Position numbers and translations under genes: made by a program
Source of the DNA: Oscheius tipulae
Taxonomy: Eukaryota > Nematoda > Chromadorea > Rhabditida > Rhabditidae
Direction: 5' to 3'
DNA: 64,000 nucleotides
Assembly (NCBI GenBank): GCA_037178975.1
Contig: JASJZH010000006.1
Coordinates: 3,038,001 to 3,102,000 of the forward strand
The notes under the pieces: model-generated
What the model saw: the letters and a program-made list of their open reading frames with translations, nothing else
Databases searched by the model: none
What the model was told of the DNA's origin: nothing
In this document: in pieces, positions 23,322 to 35,834 of the stretch
Numbering within the stretch: the first letter of the stretch is position 1
Layout: each line of letters opens with the position of its first letter

Positions 23322-24815
23322 ATGTGTAGATTGATAGACTACATTGAGAGGAAAGCAGATGAAGGGGCTTTTGATTCCTGTGCTACATTTTTCAACTGGT
23401 TTGCCAAAAATGTTGGAAAAGTCAGGTTCTAGTTGAAGGAAACAATCAGTTTTTTCAGGTTCTTGTCATAGTCGTTTACATATTAACATCGTTCATTGGA
23501 TTTACTGCATTCGCTATAATTATTCCATACGAACAGTTGTAAGTTCTTCTGTGTTATCGTTAAAAACAGCATTTTAGATACAAGTCGGACATATTTCTAG
23601 TCCTTTTAACTATTTTTGGAGTCTACCTCATGGTCAACGTGGTCTACCATTATCACAAAGCAAGAACTTTGCCACCAGTGCAAAAACCCGGAGTATGTTC
23701 CCATCCAATTCTTCTAAAGGCTCATTTCAGTCGGAGGGTGATAAGTGGTGTCATAGATGTAACTATTTCAAGTCCGCCAGGACCCATCATTGTTCTATTT
23801 GTGGAAAGTAAGTCTCTTCCGAGTTTTTTCTTCACAAAGTATTGTTCAGATGCATACTGGGAATGGATCATCACGTTAGTATCGACTTTTTGTAGGTATA
23901 CAAGAATTTCAGTGTATTTGGATCAATCAATGTGTCGGATCTCACAATCATAGGCATTTCTTCCTTTTCATCGCTTTCCTATCAATAGCGCTATTAACTA
24001 TAGCACTATGTGGAACGAACTCCGCATTCGATCACGTGTTTATTGTAAGTTCTTAAACTTAAAACTTTTTGGTTGTCAACAAAACTTTTCAACAACAGGG
24101 TTGTACATCTTTTTAGCTGAAAGTAGCATTGAAATAACTTAGGATCCAGACATTTTTGAGCAGCAAGCAGAAAATTTCCGAAAGAAAGCTCTATTATAGT
24201 AGATCCACGTTTTTCCACCAAACATAACACCTTTGCTTCTTGTCTAGTTGGACAGTGCTAGACAGGAACCCTTATAGGTACGTTTTTGTATAAGCGTACG
24301 ATGTTTTGGCGAATGTGTCGTCACTATCTCGATCGCACAGTTTATAATCTTGAATGCAAAATCTAACAGACAAAAACTTTAAGGAAACAGCAGAGCACAC
24401 CTACTGCACTTCTTTGCTTTATGGGGCTCCTTTGCAAGGATGGATATGCGAACGGAAAGATATGGCCAGGAACTGTATAATATTCTGCTATTGCATCAGT
24501 GTACTCTTGCTTTTGCTGGTTGGAGGACTCACCATTTGGAATGTTTACTTGATCTCCAAAGGAGTCACTTACATCGACTATTTAGTAAGTGTATCTATTC
24601 TACGTCTACGTTTTTCATTTGAGAACATCTCGGACATGCGACAGAACAACCCGCAGTACAAGAACCCACTCAATCTCGGTTTCAAAGCCAATTGGAACAA
24701 CTTTTTGGGGCTTCGACGGAATAGAACCATCCTTCTGAATGTCCTTCTTCCGTCTAGCCATCCGCCTATTCTCTACTACAATTATGATAATCCTGTCAGT
24801 CACGAAATCGTGTGA
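23322..24815 (+). CDS. ZDHHC16: ZDHHC16-like palmitoyltransferase
   Basis: It is an integral membrane enzyme that S-acylates cysteines of other proteins. The start (MCRLIDYIERKA) follows a TTTCAG acceptor at 23306-23311. TM1 and TM2 are at about 23465-23640. The zinc-binding catalytic domain reads KSARTHHCSICGKCILGMDH, continued by HCIWINQCVGSHNHRHF. An intron of about 38 bases separates DHH from the catalytic Cys. TM3 lies at 23950-24005 and TM4 at 24480-24540. The C-terminus DNPV region and ILLNVLLPSSHPP mirror ZDHHC16 (RVLLPSSHLP). Exon joins between 24050 and 24345 are unclear: one exon at about 24142-24200 (DPDIFEQQAENFRKKALL) and one beginning near 24373 (DKNFKETAEHTY) fit the human alignment. 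Confidence 0.85.
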
Positions 24816-25078
24816 TTTTGCAGGATTATCTCTTTTTCGGGTCTTTTCACTTATTCTTTCCAAACCTTGCCATCGGTATTCTTTTGTGATCCAACTAGAA
24901 CAACTCTTTTTCCGGTGAAATAAGAATGTCCCACAATGAATCTCTCATATCACAAAATCATTTATTGCAATCTGTATATTTACAATGGGAATAAACTAGT
25001 TTTATTTGTTGAAAGAGTGCACAGGGCAGTAAAAGAGGGAAGAGTGTGTACCCGCAACAAGAGATGACAACCAGTAGT

Positions 25079-27474
25079 TCAAGATTGATGCTGCTTCTTC
25101 TTTATATTGCTCCAGAACTCATCTAGAGAAATAGCCGAAACATTGTCTAGGAGCTCCATTTTCGGTCGCTCAAACATATCTTGGGCTATTCTTGCTCGCA
25201 TGAAACTGTCCTCCCTAAAACTGGTTCTATTTGCCGAACAATATCAATGTTGCCTGGTGTTCATTGTCTGATAGGGTGAAGTTGAGCTAAGTTGTAGAGG
25301 AGGAAGTGTTCGAGGCCTGGCTTCGGGCTGTTCTTCGGTCTTCTCCCTCGAAGGCAAAATTGCAGTCTCTGTTTCCTGCTCATTCACAACTGTGACCGCT
25401 GAACGAGGCAGTGGAGGAGAGTGGTGTACTGGAAAAGTATTATCTTTGTTGCAAGCATACTGACATTTGGATTCCTGTTCTACTGTAGTCGGTAGAATGA
25501 TTGGAACAGGATCTCTTGTAGGAGGAGGAGCTGTAGCCCGAACATTGTTGGTTCGAGCAGGAGCAACTAAAAATCCGTTTTATGCACTACTAAAATAGAT
25601 ACCAGTGGTCGCTAGTGGTGCAGTAGCTGTAGGAGAGAAACTCCTGTCATGCTGTACTGGGGCAACTCTTGTAGTTGTAGCAATGGTGGGAGGCTGTGCT
25701 GTAGTAGCAACACCATCTGATTGTCGAACTGTTTGCTGAGTGACCGGATGCACAGTATTCGTTTTTCGGAAGCATGCTGAATTGGACATATACTGGATTA
25801 ATGAATCTCCTACTGGTGTAGCATATGCAACAGCAAATGACCAGTAATACAAGTACAATGAGGAGAAACAACAAGTTGGCCAAATCGAAGTTTCCCTTTT
25901 TGACCCCACTTTTTATCTTTTCAATAGGAGGAGTAACAGGGTGTGTAGATCCATCTGCAAAGGTGTTACGATAATATTTCCGGACCCCTACCCATGTTCT
26001 TTTCACAAATGAATGATTGTTTGGTCCTGCAGTCGCCTATTCGATACGGGAGTTCCCCTTCCTGCCAATGGGTGTTCGGAAGATCTAGGTAGATGCAGTC
26101 CCTAGAGTCGTCATTTCCGTTAATGGGTGGCTGTCTAAATGAACGGATATCAAAAGACTAAACAGGTTCATTACGGAATAGGCCAAAGTTTGCCTCCGAG
26201 CTCGGTGATACCTTTGATGGTTCCCTCTGTTCCAGAATCAGTATAACCAATCCATGGTGAGCCGGATGCATTGCTCAACCATGCTAAGTTGGGCTTTTAT
26301 TACAGATAATAACTATCTTACCCATCGTCTGATTGTATTCCGTATCGGTTGTGATAGACAGCAAGTTCGACTGCTGTTGAGCACATTGGAACTGAAAACT
26401 TTGTAATTGTATAGTAAGTCAGCAAATCTATTAAAAGTTGCCATTTGTGTTTTGCACTCATTGAGATATCACACCATGAACTTTGCAAGATTTGCTAAAC
26501 CTGGTGGCTGTGCAACTCACTTGTGCCTCGATGAAGTCTGCTCCGTCTTCGTCTTCCACCAGCTTTATGCAGCTGTAACCACGTCTGTACCAATTAGGTT
26601 CACATTCATTTGGAGCTGAATACAAATGTTTCTAAAATCTTTTCCTTTACTTACGAATCGCTTGAAAAAAAAGTCGAGCACCTTTGTCTTGAATTAAAGA
26701 GTCAGAGAACAGACTAATTTTCAATTGGTTGTCAGTCGAAGACACCTCAAATTGCTCTGTTTACTGCTAAGGAGGCGAGTTTACCTGACGATTTTCGACC
26801 CGGCCACAAAACTTGGCTATAGTATCGGCTTTGAGCTGAAGATTGTCTGAAAGAGCGTTTCTACAAATTTGTATAGCCGTATTTCACGGCCGATTGGAGG
26901 CCAATTTGGAATTGGAGGAGGTAATTAAAGGTGTGGCAAGAGTGTTTCTATTGATTCCAGTTGGAAAAGCACATTCTTGTACTATTCTGTGGGCAAACAG
27001 GCTCTCAACTAACCTTTTGATATGGCAACAAAATCGAGGCACTCATCGAATAACTGAGCTTCAAATTGTACGATTTCTAGAAAGACCATTATTTTGAAAG
27101 ACGGCGGAGCCATGAGCAAGAAGTGGCAGTCCATGTTTCCAGGATATTCTCCTGTTCCATAGTTCGGAGTAACAATGTATGTTCTATCTATTGTTGCATT
27201 CAAATAGACTTCCCCTGAAAATTAATGAGTAATAAACATCTCAACATGTTCTGATCTTAACAATGATCAGCTTTCCTATTAAAAAAAAAGTCGTGGAAAC
27301 CATAGTATTGTGTTTTTAAGCGGATTAGCTGATTATGAAAAGGGCAAAAAACCAACCCGAAGAACAATTGAACGCCTCCTGGCCAGAAGCGCGGAGGAAG
27401 GAGAAAAACAGTAGGATGGTTCCAAGCAAACTGTTGTACGTTCTTGGGGGCCATATGGCCCCTCTAGGGCCCAT
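25079..27474 (-). CDS. single-pass membrane protein with CUB and C-type lectin domains
   Basis: The first exon (from 27474) gives a signal peptide (TYNSLLGTILLFFSFLRASG) and joins in frame to a CUB domain beginning EVYLNATIDRTYIVTPNYGT, GEYPGNMDCHFLLMAPPS. The following region starts CEPNWYRRGYSCIKLVEDED and includes WIGYTDSGTEGTIKGI and CIYLDLPNTHWQEGELPYR then FICEK. This is a C-type lectin-like domain with the WIG landmark and the terminal Cys pattern. A transmembrane helix (LANLLFLLIVLVLLVICCCI) and a Pro/Thr-rich cytoplasmic tail ending KKKQHQS close the protein. The canonical Ca-site EPN/QPD plus WND is not evident. Nematode CUB/CTLD proteins are often surface or immune-response proteins; the specific role is unknown. 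Confidence 0.8.
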
Positions 27475-28078
27475 TGGGGGCGAAGCTTGACCCTGAAATG
27501 GCCGCTGGACGCGTTACTTGGTAACGGCTAGGCGCAACTGACCGCCGTCTGCCCGCAATCAAGCTGCCCCTTGTCCATTTGTCCAAACAATTCAATCAGC
27601 TTACCGGCATCTCACCTGGCTAACCTGAACTGGTGGATTGAGCAAACTTTTAGTTTTGATCGTTTGGATCCAACACAACAGTTCTTTAGAAAGCCTGAGG
27701 CCGGTCAAAAACTTCAGCTGTGAATTGAGATGGCAAAAAAGGCTGTATACTTGAGTGTCAGTATAGTAATATCCCAAGAGTATGTGTCAATATAGACACA
27801 TAGAAACCGTGTGACACTCGAGTATAGCTAAGGTAGGAGGATTAATGTGTGTAGCTAGTTATTCATTCCACGCAGGAGTCTCTTCCTGTCGATTAAGAGC
27901 CTCAGACGAGAAACAGGATACGCATCGTCGGTTGCCAAAACTCGATTTAATCAAAAACTGATTGAAATGGAGGCATGGTGCTACGCATGGCACTAGCTTA
28001 CTGCAACATGATCTGAACTCTTTATTCAAAAACCTCGTAGTGAGTTGGGCCCGTTTTTCCAGGAAAGGTATCGTTGTC
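27475..28078. other. intergenic region with GC-rich promoter and hairpin
   Basis: The part next to the CUB/lectin gene (27475-27610) is GC-rich (ctctagggcccattggggg, ggcgcaactgaccgccg) and promoter-like. A compound hairpin lies at 27746-27826. The remaining 250 bases are the probable 3' UTR of the gene to the right; the 80-codon minus ORF in it has no support. Confidence 0.5.
27746..27826. repeat. nested inverted repeats (compound hairpin)
   Basis: The outer arms at 27746-27760 (tatacttgagtgtca) and 27812-27826 (tgacactcgagtata) pair over 15 bases with one G-U wobble. Within the 51-base loop, 27781-27788 (tatgtgtc) pairs perfectly with 27795-27802 (gacacata) around a 6-base loop. Both left arms carry the same gtgtca(g/a)tata string. 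It could be a small RNA precursor, a 3' processing structure or a palindromic element. Confidence 0.75.
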
Positions 28079-31000
28079 TCATAATAACAAAACGAAAACA
28101 CAAACAGCGAAAGAAAATGTCAGAAGAGTCGTGGAGGTTGAAGACAACGCCCCATATTCTTCTCCGCATATCAACTCTCGGTCCGACATAAATTTTTTCG
28201 ATTCAGCATCGAATGTGTCCAAGATTTCAGCAAGCTTTTCTTCTTCGGCTGAAATAGACAAGTTAGAAGTATTGCTGAATGTTACCAGAGACAGTGACTC
28301 GCACAATACTGCATTTTTTCTTATATAGGTCCCGCGTGTAGTCGACACCGACCTGCAACAATTGTTAATGAAGTAAGTTCAAAGTATACCTGGTAAACAT
28401 TTAATTTTGCTTTACTTGCAAATGAGGTCTGTACTGCTGCCAACGAAGAGTTTCGGTAAACGATCCACCGAACACTAGCATCCATGAACTGCTTAATTTG
28501 TGAAAACCCATAGATGGGCGTCTTTCCGCCAGTTTTTATCCGGATATGCTTTCCAATCACTAAAACGCAAGGGTGAATTTTGAATACGGGTTGAATACCT
28601 GAATACGGGCCGACAAGCGGAAGGTCTTTGACGACCATGTGCCATCGAGCATTTGGTACGATGTAGGAGGACTTGGCAGTAGCATTACCTAGTGGACAGA
28701 GATAGCTTCGTTCAGAGGAACAAGTCTCAAAATTGACGTCGAAGGGATTGTATTGAACAGCTTCTTTGCAAGAGATGTCAGTACAGTTAACAATATCCCA
28801 ATCGAAGCGATCCTAGACTGGATTTTTGTCTATAAAAATCAACATACCTTGTTGCTAACTAGCATATTGCCTCTGGCGGTTTTCCTGACAGAATAGTAGA
28901 CTTCTGTTGGCAGTCCGGAGGCCCAGTTATCAGGAGCATATTGAGTCTACAAACCTTTTTTAACAGCCAAGAATATGCTTACTAGGCGGATGAATCCTGT
29001 GATTGGACCGTGGAACATCGCGAAGGCTACTGTTTTTCTGCTTTTCGGCTCAAAATGCCCGCAAAACCGTTCCGTTCCTTGATTCAGAACAACTGATGTT
29101 CCCAGTACGCTGTGTCGTCCAGTTATCATGTTGAACCAAATGAAAGCACTAGAGTCATTGTTGTCCGAATTGAGATAGTATGTCAAATGTGGTGACCAGA
29201 ATACCTGAAGCCACTATTGAAGGAAACATTCCGGGTACAAACCGGCTTGGCTGGCCCAAGAACTTGATCACTACACGGATGGCCCATGGTCATGGAAGAC
29301 TCCATTGGTCGATAATGAGCTACTGCTTTGTCGAACTTGTCGTGTTTGTTGATTAAAACCTGTTATACTTCGTGTTAAGGATTTAAACAAGGGTATAACC
29401 TCAGTATAGTTATTGGCCGGGTACTCCAGAGTAACGATTGAGGCGACAGTTTCTGTCTCTGTGACAGTCATCTGTTTGAAAAGTGCAGTGGCTGCTATTG
29501 CTCCAGTCGGAAGATATGTCAGGTTAGCACAGACCTTAAAAAAAGTACAAAAGAACAAACTATACAAACCTTTTCAGTCATGAGATCGATGATCACAGAC
29601 TTGGCTTTAGTTATATCGAACCATGCGAAGGTGCCGGATAAAGTGGCTGTAAACGTAAGTGTATGAACTTAACACTTCATACTTGTATCGTCGTCTCTTC
29701 CGACTATAATAGCAGCATCAAGTACTTCAGGACATCCAGTGCAGGTAAGGTTTTCAGGACATCCAAACGTGCCGGCGAATTCATTTGAAATCTGAACCGA
29801 TGCTCTCGTGGAGAAGGATTCTGTAATATGACGCAGCTCTCCAGTCAAGTATATTTTGTCATCAGTATCAACAATGCTCAGTCTGTAAAACTTTTGATAC
29901 AAATTACACATGCAACCTACCTTCCGTTGATAGGGTGCATGAAGTAGGCAGTAGCAGCTGCCTTCTGAAACTGAGGCCGGAGCACGCTGCATAGGCCATC
30001 GTTCATAGACTAAAGAAACAATGAATAGATGTTGGGATTTCACCTTGAGCATGATGCTGTCTCGGCCAAAAATACTGACGGTAGGATAATAGTTGTCGTA
30101 CTTTTCATGCTCTGATTCAGTAGAAATATCCAAACAATCATCTCTGAAGGGAAATTGAACAAAACTTTTGGAAAGATGACCTGATTCTTAGTTTTTCTGG
30201 GGCTACTTCGTTCACAGCCAATACAGCATCAAAACTGTTTTGCTTGAATCACAACAATTTTAGAAATGGATCAAGAGTTACCTGAGAGAATCCAGAGTCC
30301 ACTCCCATCAATACTCTGGGCTCCTTGGTCACTATCGGTGCACAATAGAAAAGTTCACTGTTCCGATATATGGCGAAGTTTTGTAGAGTATAATTCGACA
30401 GATCTAAGAAAGGCTGACATCAGTTTTATCCACTTACAGTAAGACATTGTAGTTCTAGAAGAGACACCGAGCTCCGAACCGTCAGAAAGCCGAACAGTCT
30501 CATTTGGATGGCAAGTTGGAACCAAGGCCCACTCAAGGATGTACAGAGTTGGTTCATAATCGTCGTAACTGTCAAGATACTTGATATCTGGAAGTAGACG
30601 CACCTAAATTGTCTATTTCAGATAAAAGTAGAGACTCTTACTTGGTTCTCCATTGGAATTATATGGATGTGACCCTCTATCGGCTCTTGGTGGATAGCGA
30701 TCGCCATCAACGGTTGACCAGGCAGTATAATAGTAGCACACGTGAACACCTAATTGAAAAAAAAATTTGAAAACCAAAGTCAAGATCTTACTTCAAACCT
30801 TTGTCCAACAACAATAGTATTACCCATTAGCATATCTTTAGCCACCGTGGTAGCATTCCTTATCGGAATCTCCCGCATTAAATGGGGACTTTTCTTCACC
30901 CTCTTGCAGTTTTCTTCCATGTTTGCCATGTCGTGAGGGGCAGAGGCCATGTGAAGTGACCACAACACCTCGCCTTCGGATTCCGCCACATCAAATGTTA

Positions 31001-31178
31001 CAACGAATTCGTTGTCATTAACTGGATTAATCTGACACCACACTTAATTCATCGAAAAGGCGTGAATCACCTTTAGGTATCCTTTAAATCGATCACCGAA
31101 TAAGAGCGTTTTATAAAAATCGTTGCCAAGTGATGATTTTACTATTAGAAGTAATAACACCAGTGCATATTTGAACAT
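28079..31178 (-). CDS. large secreted, probably GPI-anchored ectodomain protein
   Basis: More than a dozen exons give roughly 800-850 residues. The start MFKYALVLLLLIVKSSLG is a clear signal peptide, four bases after a tttttag acceptor. The body is rich in beta-type segments, scattered Cys and N-glycosylation sequons (for example PHDMANMEENC, LEWALVPTCHPNETV, CPENLTCTGCPE, FYCAP). The C-terminus has a polar stretch, then a purely hydrophobic end (STTLLTFSFAVCVFVLLL) directly before the stop, the usual GPI-attachment signal. I recognise no named domain with confidence; the pattern suits nematode CUB-like or other surface proteins. It lies 605 bases upstream of the CUB/lectin gene in the same orientation. 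Confidence 0.7.
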
Positions 31179-32009
31179 TGTCTAAAAAAGGCATTGATAG
31201 AAGACAGGAACGAGGAAGTGAAAACGGTTTGATTCATTATTGTGGTGAGAGAGATGCAAAAGCAGGAGTCATTATCAAAAGAAGAGAAGAGACCCGCGCA
31301 GCCCTGTTTCATGTTGTAATGTACGGTGCGAAGGATTAGCGCGTTTTTGATAGTTTTCCAGAGTAGTCCTATTAGTGCATTCTAGGTGGAAACCACTGAA
31401 TGTTACGTTTATTATTTAGCTAATTTGAATATGTTTCTTGGCTCAAACTCCTAACTGCATCAATAAAAACTTTAACAAAGACGCTATAATAATGCCATTA
31501 AAATACAATGCAACGGAAGCAAGTAGAATAGAAATCATATCGGAGCTGCGTGATATCCTTTAGACAGGTTTCAGTTTGAAGTCCGTATCGTTGAAATAAT
31601 GACAGAGACTTTTTCGCGTAATGGCTTACTCAAACAAATTCCGATCTAACGCTTTCGAATTTTTCTAACCAAGGTCATCAATGTGGTTGTGGAACGACCT
31701 TTGCGAACAATCCCGTCTTATGACCCTCCACTCACACCTTCAACATCCTAAACTGCACAAATCTTTATTTTGGACAGAAGACATCGACCCGTACAACGTG
31801 ACTACTATAATACCGCGGCTAAGACAGAGGTACCTTTTGAACTGAGCAAACCAGTAGAAATGACCAAGACGAGCTTACAGAGTATAGCTGCTATGCGTAA
31901 TAGGACAACATTGGTACTGGGTACTAAATGGGTACTACTCTTACAAACCCTAAAAAACACGACATTTCAAAATTTACAGAAAAAAATATCTAGCTATGTC
32001 ACACACCGC
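31179..32009. other. intergenic region
   Basis: It should hold the promoter of the ectodomain gene (near 31180-31400, with gcgcagccctg and gtgcgaagg) and the 3' UTR of the acyltransferase gene. A 101-codon plus ORF at 31770-32075 overlaps the acyltransferase last exon and has no family features; I do not call it. Confidence 0.5.
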
Positions 32010-34437
32010 TCAAGACTTTACAGGACTAAGAGGGTTACTCCGAACGGGAGGGGTGTTTTCAATTCCGAGGTCTGAAAAGTTGTCGCTTTTGATTTCAATC
32101 GCTGAAAAAGTTTTTTGATTGTTTATAAAACAGTATCTTACCTTCGTCTTCTTGGACTTCTGTTTCCTGTCCCTCGTCTTCCTCATCCGTCACAATAGCA
32201 TCTTCTGGGAGCTCTTCGAGCGAGTTATATCCGGAAACTGATGGGCTCAGGAAAGAGACTAAAACAGATGTAAGCGGCAAAAACAACGTTAATCTTACGA
32301 TACTCATCGTCTTCTTCGACTCCATCCTTGTTTACAGCTTGGCTGGTGGAAGTGTAGCGCGATAGTCGATGAGCATACCTCAAAAATCATTTGTACTCAA
32401 CAAAGTGATTCTTCTTACTTTTCTTGTTGCTTGGCAACTAACTTCTTCGGCACCCTGGTCCTCTTCAACATTCCATCCCACTCCAAGTCTACCAAACCTC
32501 CCTTGTTAGCGATGGCTTTCTTCACCCGATTGGCAAACTCAATGGCGTCTTCGTCATCCTATTAAATCGGTTAATGGAACGGGGGAAGAAATTCAAACCT
32601 GCTTGGTCATCGATGGCAGGTACCAAACGTTGCAAATAATAGCCCAGGAGGTCATCATTCTCATAATGTATTCCAGCCAGGACTGTTCACTGCTGTTCCA
32701 GAATGGATCACCGAAACGCGAGTCGTACTTCATGGCGATTGGATAGATGGTCGTTCCAACTTCAAATGAGCCTTTCTTGAACATCATTACAGAAGTGTTC
32801 TGAATATTCTGTTATTATAAGAAGTACTAACACGCACGTTGATACAAGTTCCCTCGGGGAAGATGAGAATTGGGAGTTTGTGAGGGTCGTTGCAGTGATC
32901 ACGAAGACTGAAATTGTTTTTTAAATGTAATTGAAAACTTCGAACATACGTATTAGTGACGGTAGACCTGTCTTTTGCTTCAGACCGCTCAAACCAGATG
33001 TGGCTAGAAGCTCTACTCAAAGCTCTTTGAATCAGTCCTAGAAGTCCGGAATGACTCTGACCAATCAAGGCATAGACATTGTCAATAGATAGAATCATGG
33101 CATCAATGGGACTTGTATGGTTGGCCACACAGATACCTGCAATTTGCGTCTGTACTATTACAGCAGATCTCCTCACCTCCACTCTTAGCCTTGTTATGAG
33201 TATCGTGAAATGAGACAACGGCTGTTAAACAACGAGAAAGTATCCTATACGAGATCAGCATACAGTGATGATTAAGCTTTCTGAAAAGAGAATAAAGGCG
33301 TGATAAAAGCAGTTTACCTTTTCATAGCTCCATTAGGTACCAGCCCAATGACTGCAGTTGAGACTATGAGGAAGAGAAGACCGAGAGCAAACAGCGTGAA
33401 TCTCAGGGGCAACATAACTACATAGCGAAAGAGGAAACCGATGAAGTAAAGTGCTGTGAGCTTCCAGCTGAAATTTTCCCAATGAATATACACTACCGAC
33501 TTACTTTACGAACTGATAGAATCTGATGGAAGTCCTAGTCAACATGTTCCAGGTAGCTAGTTGCTCAGCCTCGAAACGACTTGTCACTTCATCTTCTATG
33601 ATAGCCTCCATCCCTGCCTAAAACAAAGGTCTTAAAGGTGAGAAGCTAACGAGCCTTGGCAAAATCTAGAGAATCTCCGATCACAGCCCATCCTCGACTG
33701 TTCACGTAGACTTCGTCGTCTACCAAGTCTTCTTCATCGTCGTCAAGATGAATTTGGGTCTCTCTTTGGATGATTCCCACTAAAGTAATTTCTGTGTCTC
33801 CATAAGACAAACTCAAATGAGGAGATGTGTATGGGGAAAGAACACGTGCAAAGAACTAAACCGTACAGCTGCTCGAGTTGCGCCTGATCCTCTTGTTGCT
33901 GCAGACGGAGGCGAGCGACGATAAACCTGAAGCAGAACCATGCAACAGAGTCAACACAAAAAGCGCATGCAGTGAGATAGAGGAAACGTAAAGAAGAAGA
34001 TACTCACTTGCCCCTGAGCCATGCCTTCTCCTCAAACCACCATCACTGCTAAGCTCTCCATCAGTTTCATTGTCCTCTACGTCTGAATCTGGTCCAGCCA
34101 GATGAAAGATACTTTCCTTCCTTTTTATCTGCTCACTACTTTTTATTTGACGAGCTCCCCACTGAAAGAATTTCATTCGTACACATTCATTATCTGAGAG
34201 AACGTAATCAATCAGGTAACTGCGCCGGTCTAAAGGTCAAGGCGAGATCTACCTTCACCACCACCACATTAGAAAACTCGCCTCAAAAATCGAGATGAGA
34301 CTCTCCACATAGATTTTTCGTAAACCTAATGATTTGCCGAACGTCGCCAGCAGCACACATAGTAGCACTGTGATGGCCACGGGTGGGAAGAGAAGGGTTG
34401 TGCAAAATATTAGAAGATGTTCTGCGAATGGCCCCAT
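32010..34437 (-). CDS. GPAT4: glycerol-3-phosphate acyltransferase, GPAT3/4 type
   Basis: This ER enzyme acylates glycerol-3-phosphate in phospholipid and triacylglycerol synthesis. Two N-terminal membrane segments (LLIFCTTLLFPPVAITVLLC and one near 33400-33480) precede the PlsC domain. Motif I is CVANHTSPID (HX4D catalytic motif), motif II includes HIWFERSEAKDR, motif III is LPILIFPEGTCIN, then SVMMFKKGSFEVG and YPIAMKYDSRFGDPFWNSSE. RMMTSWAIICNVWYLPSMT matches human GPAT4 closely. The start ATG lies 4 bases after a ttttttttcag site. A Ser/Asp-rich cytosolic segment (33900-34100) and a Glu-rich C-terminal tail ending SPVKS are less conserved. In C. elegans the related genes are acl-4 and acl-5. 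Confidence 0.92.
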
Positions 34438-35834
34438 TCTCCTGAAAAAAAAAGTAGATTCCTGGCTGTTCGAAGACTGAGGTTTCAGGAACTCTTATCT
34501 TTGGTTGTTTCTTGATTGCCCTTTGACATGACAATCACTGGCGCTGATAAACTTAAAAAAACGTAGTTGTTACATGGAGCAGGCAGAGATTTTTGGAGAA
34601 AAAGGTCTAGCCAAAAGGGATTTCTGCTGGGTGGAGCTTATCTCAAATTCTGTTACCCGAGTTTTTCGTGGAAACAAGATCTTATCAGAAAAGTGATTGG
34701 TTGCATCATTCAGGAGAACTGTTTAACAGTGTTCCCCAAAACGAAGAAAGACACTTACTTTGCCTGTTAGATGGAGAATTGGATGAAATCCGAGTTTAGA
34801 ATCGTTTCCACAGTCTGAAAACGTTCAGTTATAACTTCCGTATAGTATCGTAAAGAGGAAGAAGAACTTCAGAAGGCGTAAACAGCCCGTCAGTGGGCTG
34901 TCAACCACCAACTCAACATGAAAAACTTATCATACGGATGGTAACCGATAGAAAGTGCAAAGCATGTCTGAAGAACTTACATTTGATTTTTTTGCTGCTT
35001 ATAGTCGAAGGCAACAATTGACACAAAGGTCATGCTATTTACTGACTGAAGCACATGTCAGCGTTATTAAAGGTCTGTTAGCAGCAGGGCACGTTTTAGC
35101 ATCCGAATGAATACTTTGAATCAGCACAATTCAGTAAGAATGTATTATATTCACGACTTTTGGGTTTCATTTAACAAGGATGTACTGGGTAGGCAGAAAT
35201 ATCAAGGTCGAAAGCTACCAGTAATTCTACTTTTGCAGAGCCACGGACAAAATTAGCTGAATGATCGGTCGAGGAATTCACCTCGAAGAAGCCATTATAA
35301 CGAGGAAGGCGAAAGATTAACTCGTAATCGATATCAGAGCGAGCTCAATTGCATGCGGGAACAATCTAAGGATCGAGAAGGCTTCCGCTTTGAAACGAAT
35401 AGGTGCTATATTAGAAAAATTTATTCAACAGACTTCTCTGACGTATACTAATTTTGTTAAATAGCATCGGGTTAGTAAGTTTTGGCAGTGAAGCATCACC
35501 AATTTTCATTCAGACGCTGCTCTAACCAGTGTCGTAAATAGCAGATCAAATTAATAATACACCCAAACCGCTTTTAATCCTCCGCATAGACAAAACCTCA
35601 TCGTTGCTTCTGACATTTTATTGTACTTATAGAGAAATAGGTTTCAAGGGAGTGTTCTATTTGGAAAGAAACATATGTATGGTGTGAGGCTTGAACAGTG
35701 AGGTACGGTGAGACCAAATTGAATTGACGACAAAGCAGATAAAATTTAGAGACTGCAATAACAACTTGGAGTGCGTGGCTGTGTCCAACCTTCAGAGTTC
35801 GAGAGGAACTCCTCGCTGTCAAAAATCGTTGGTC
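34438..35834. other. intergenic region
   Basis: This 1.4-kb AT-rich stretch lies between the acyltransferase start and a small minus-strand gene. The two ORFs in it (about 67 and 74 codons) have no splice context or family motif. I see no RNA gene or repeat. Confidence 0.45.

Noticed and set aside
27741-27830. lin-4 or let-7 family microRNA in the compound hairpin
   Set aside because: The arm sequence shares only a few bases with lin-4, no seed match is present, and the inner stem does not fit a standard precursor.
27859-28101. 80-codon Cys-containing minus ORF as a separate gene
   Set aside because: It overlaps the stop of the GPI-protein gene and lies in its probable 3' UTR; no ATG in good context and no splice signals.
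31770-32075. 101-codon plus ORF
   Set aside because: It overlaps the last coding exon of the acyltransferase on the other strand and has no recognisable features.
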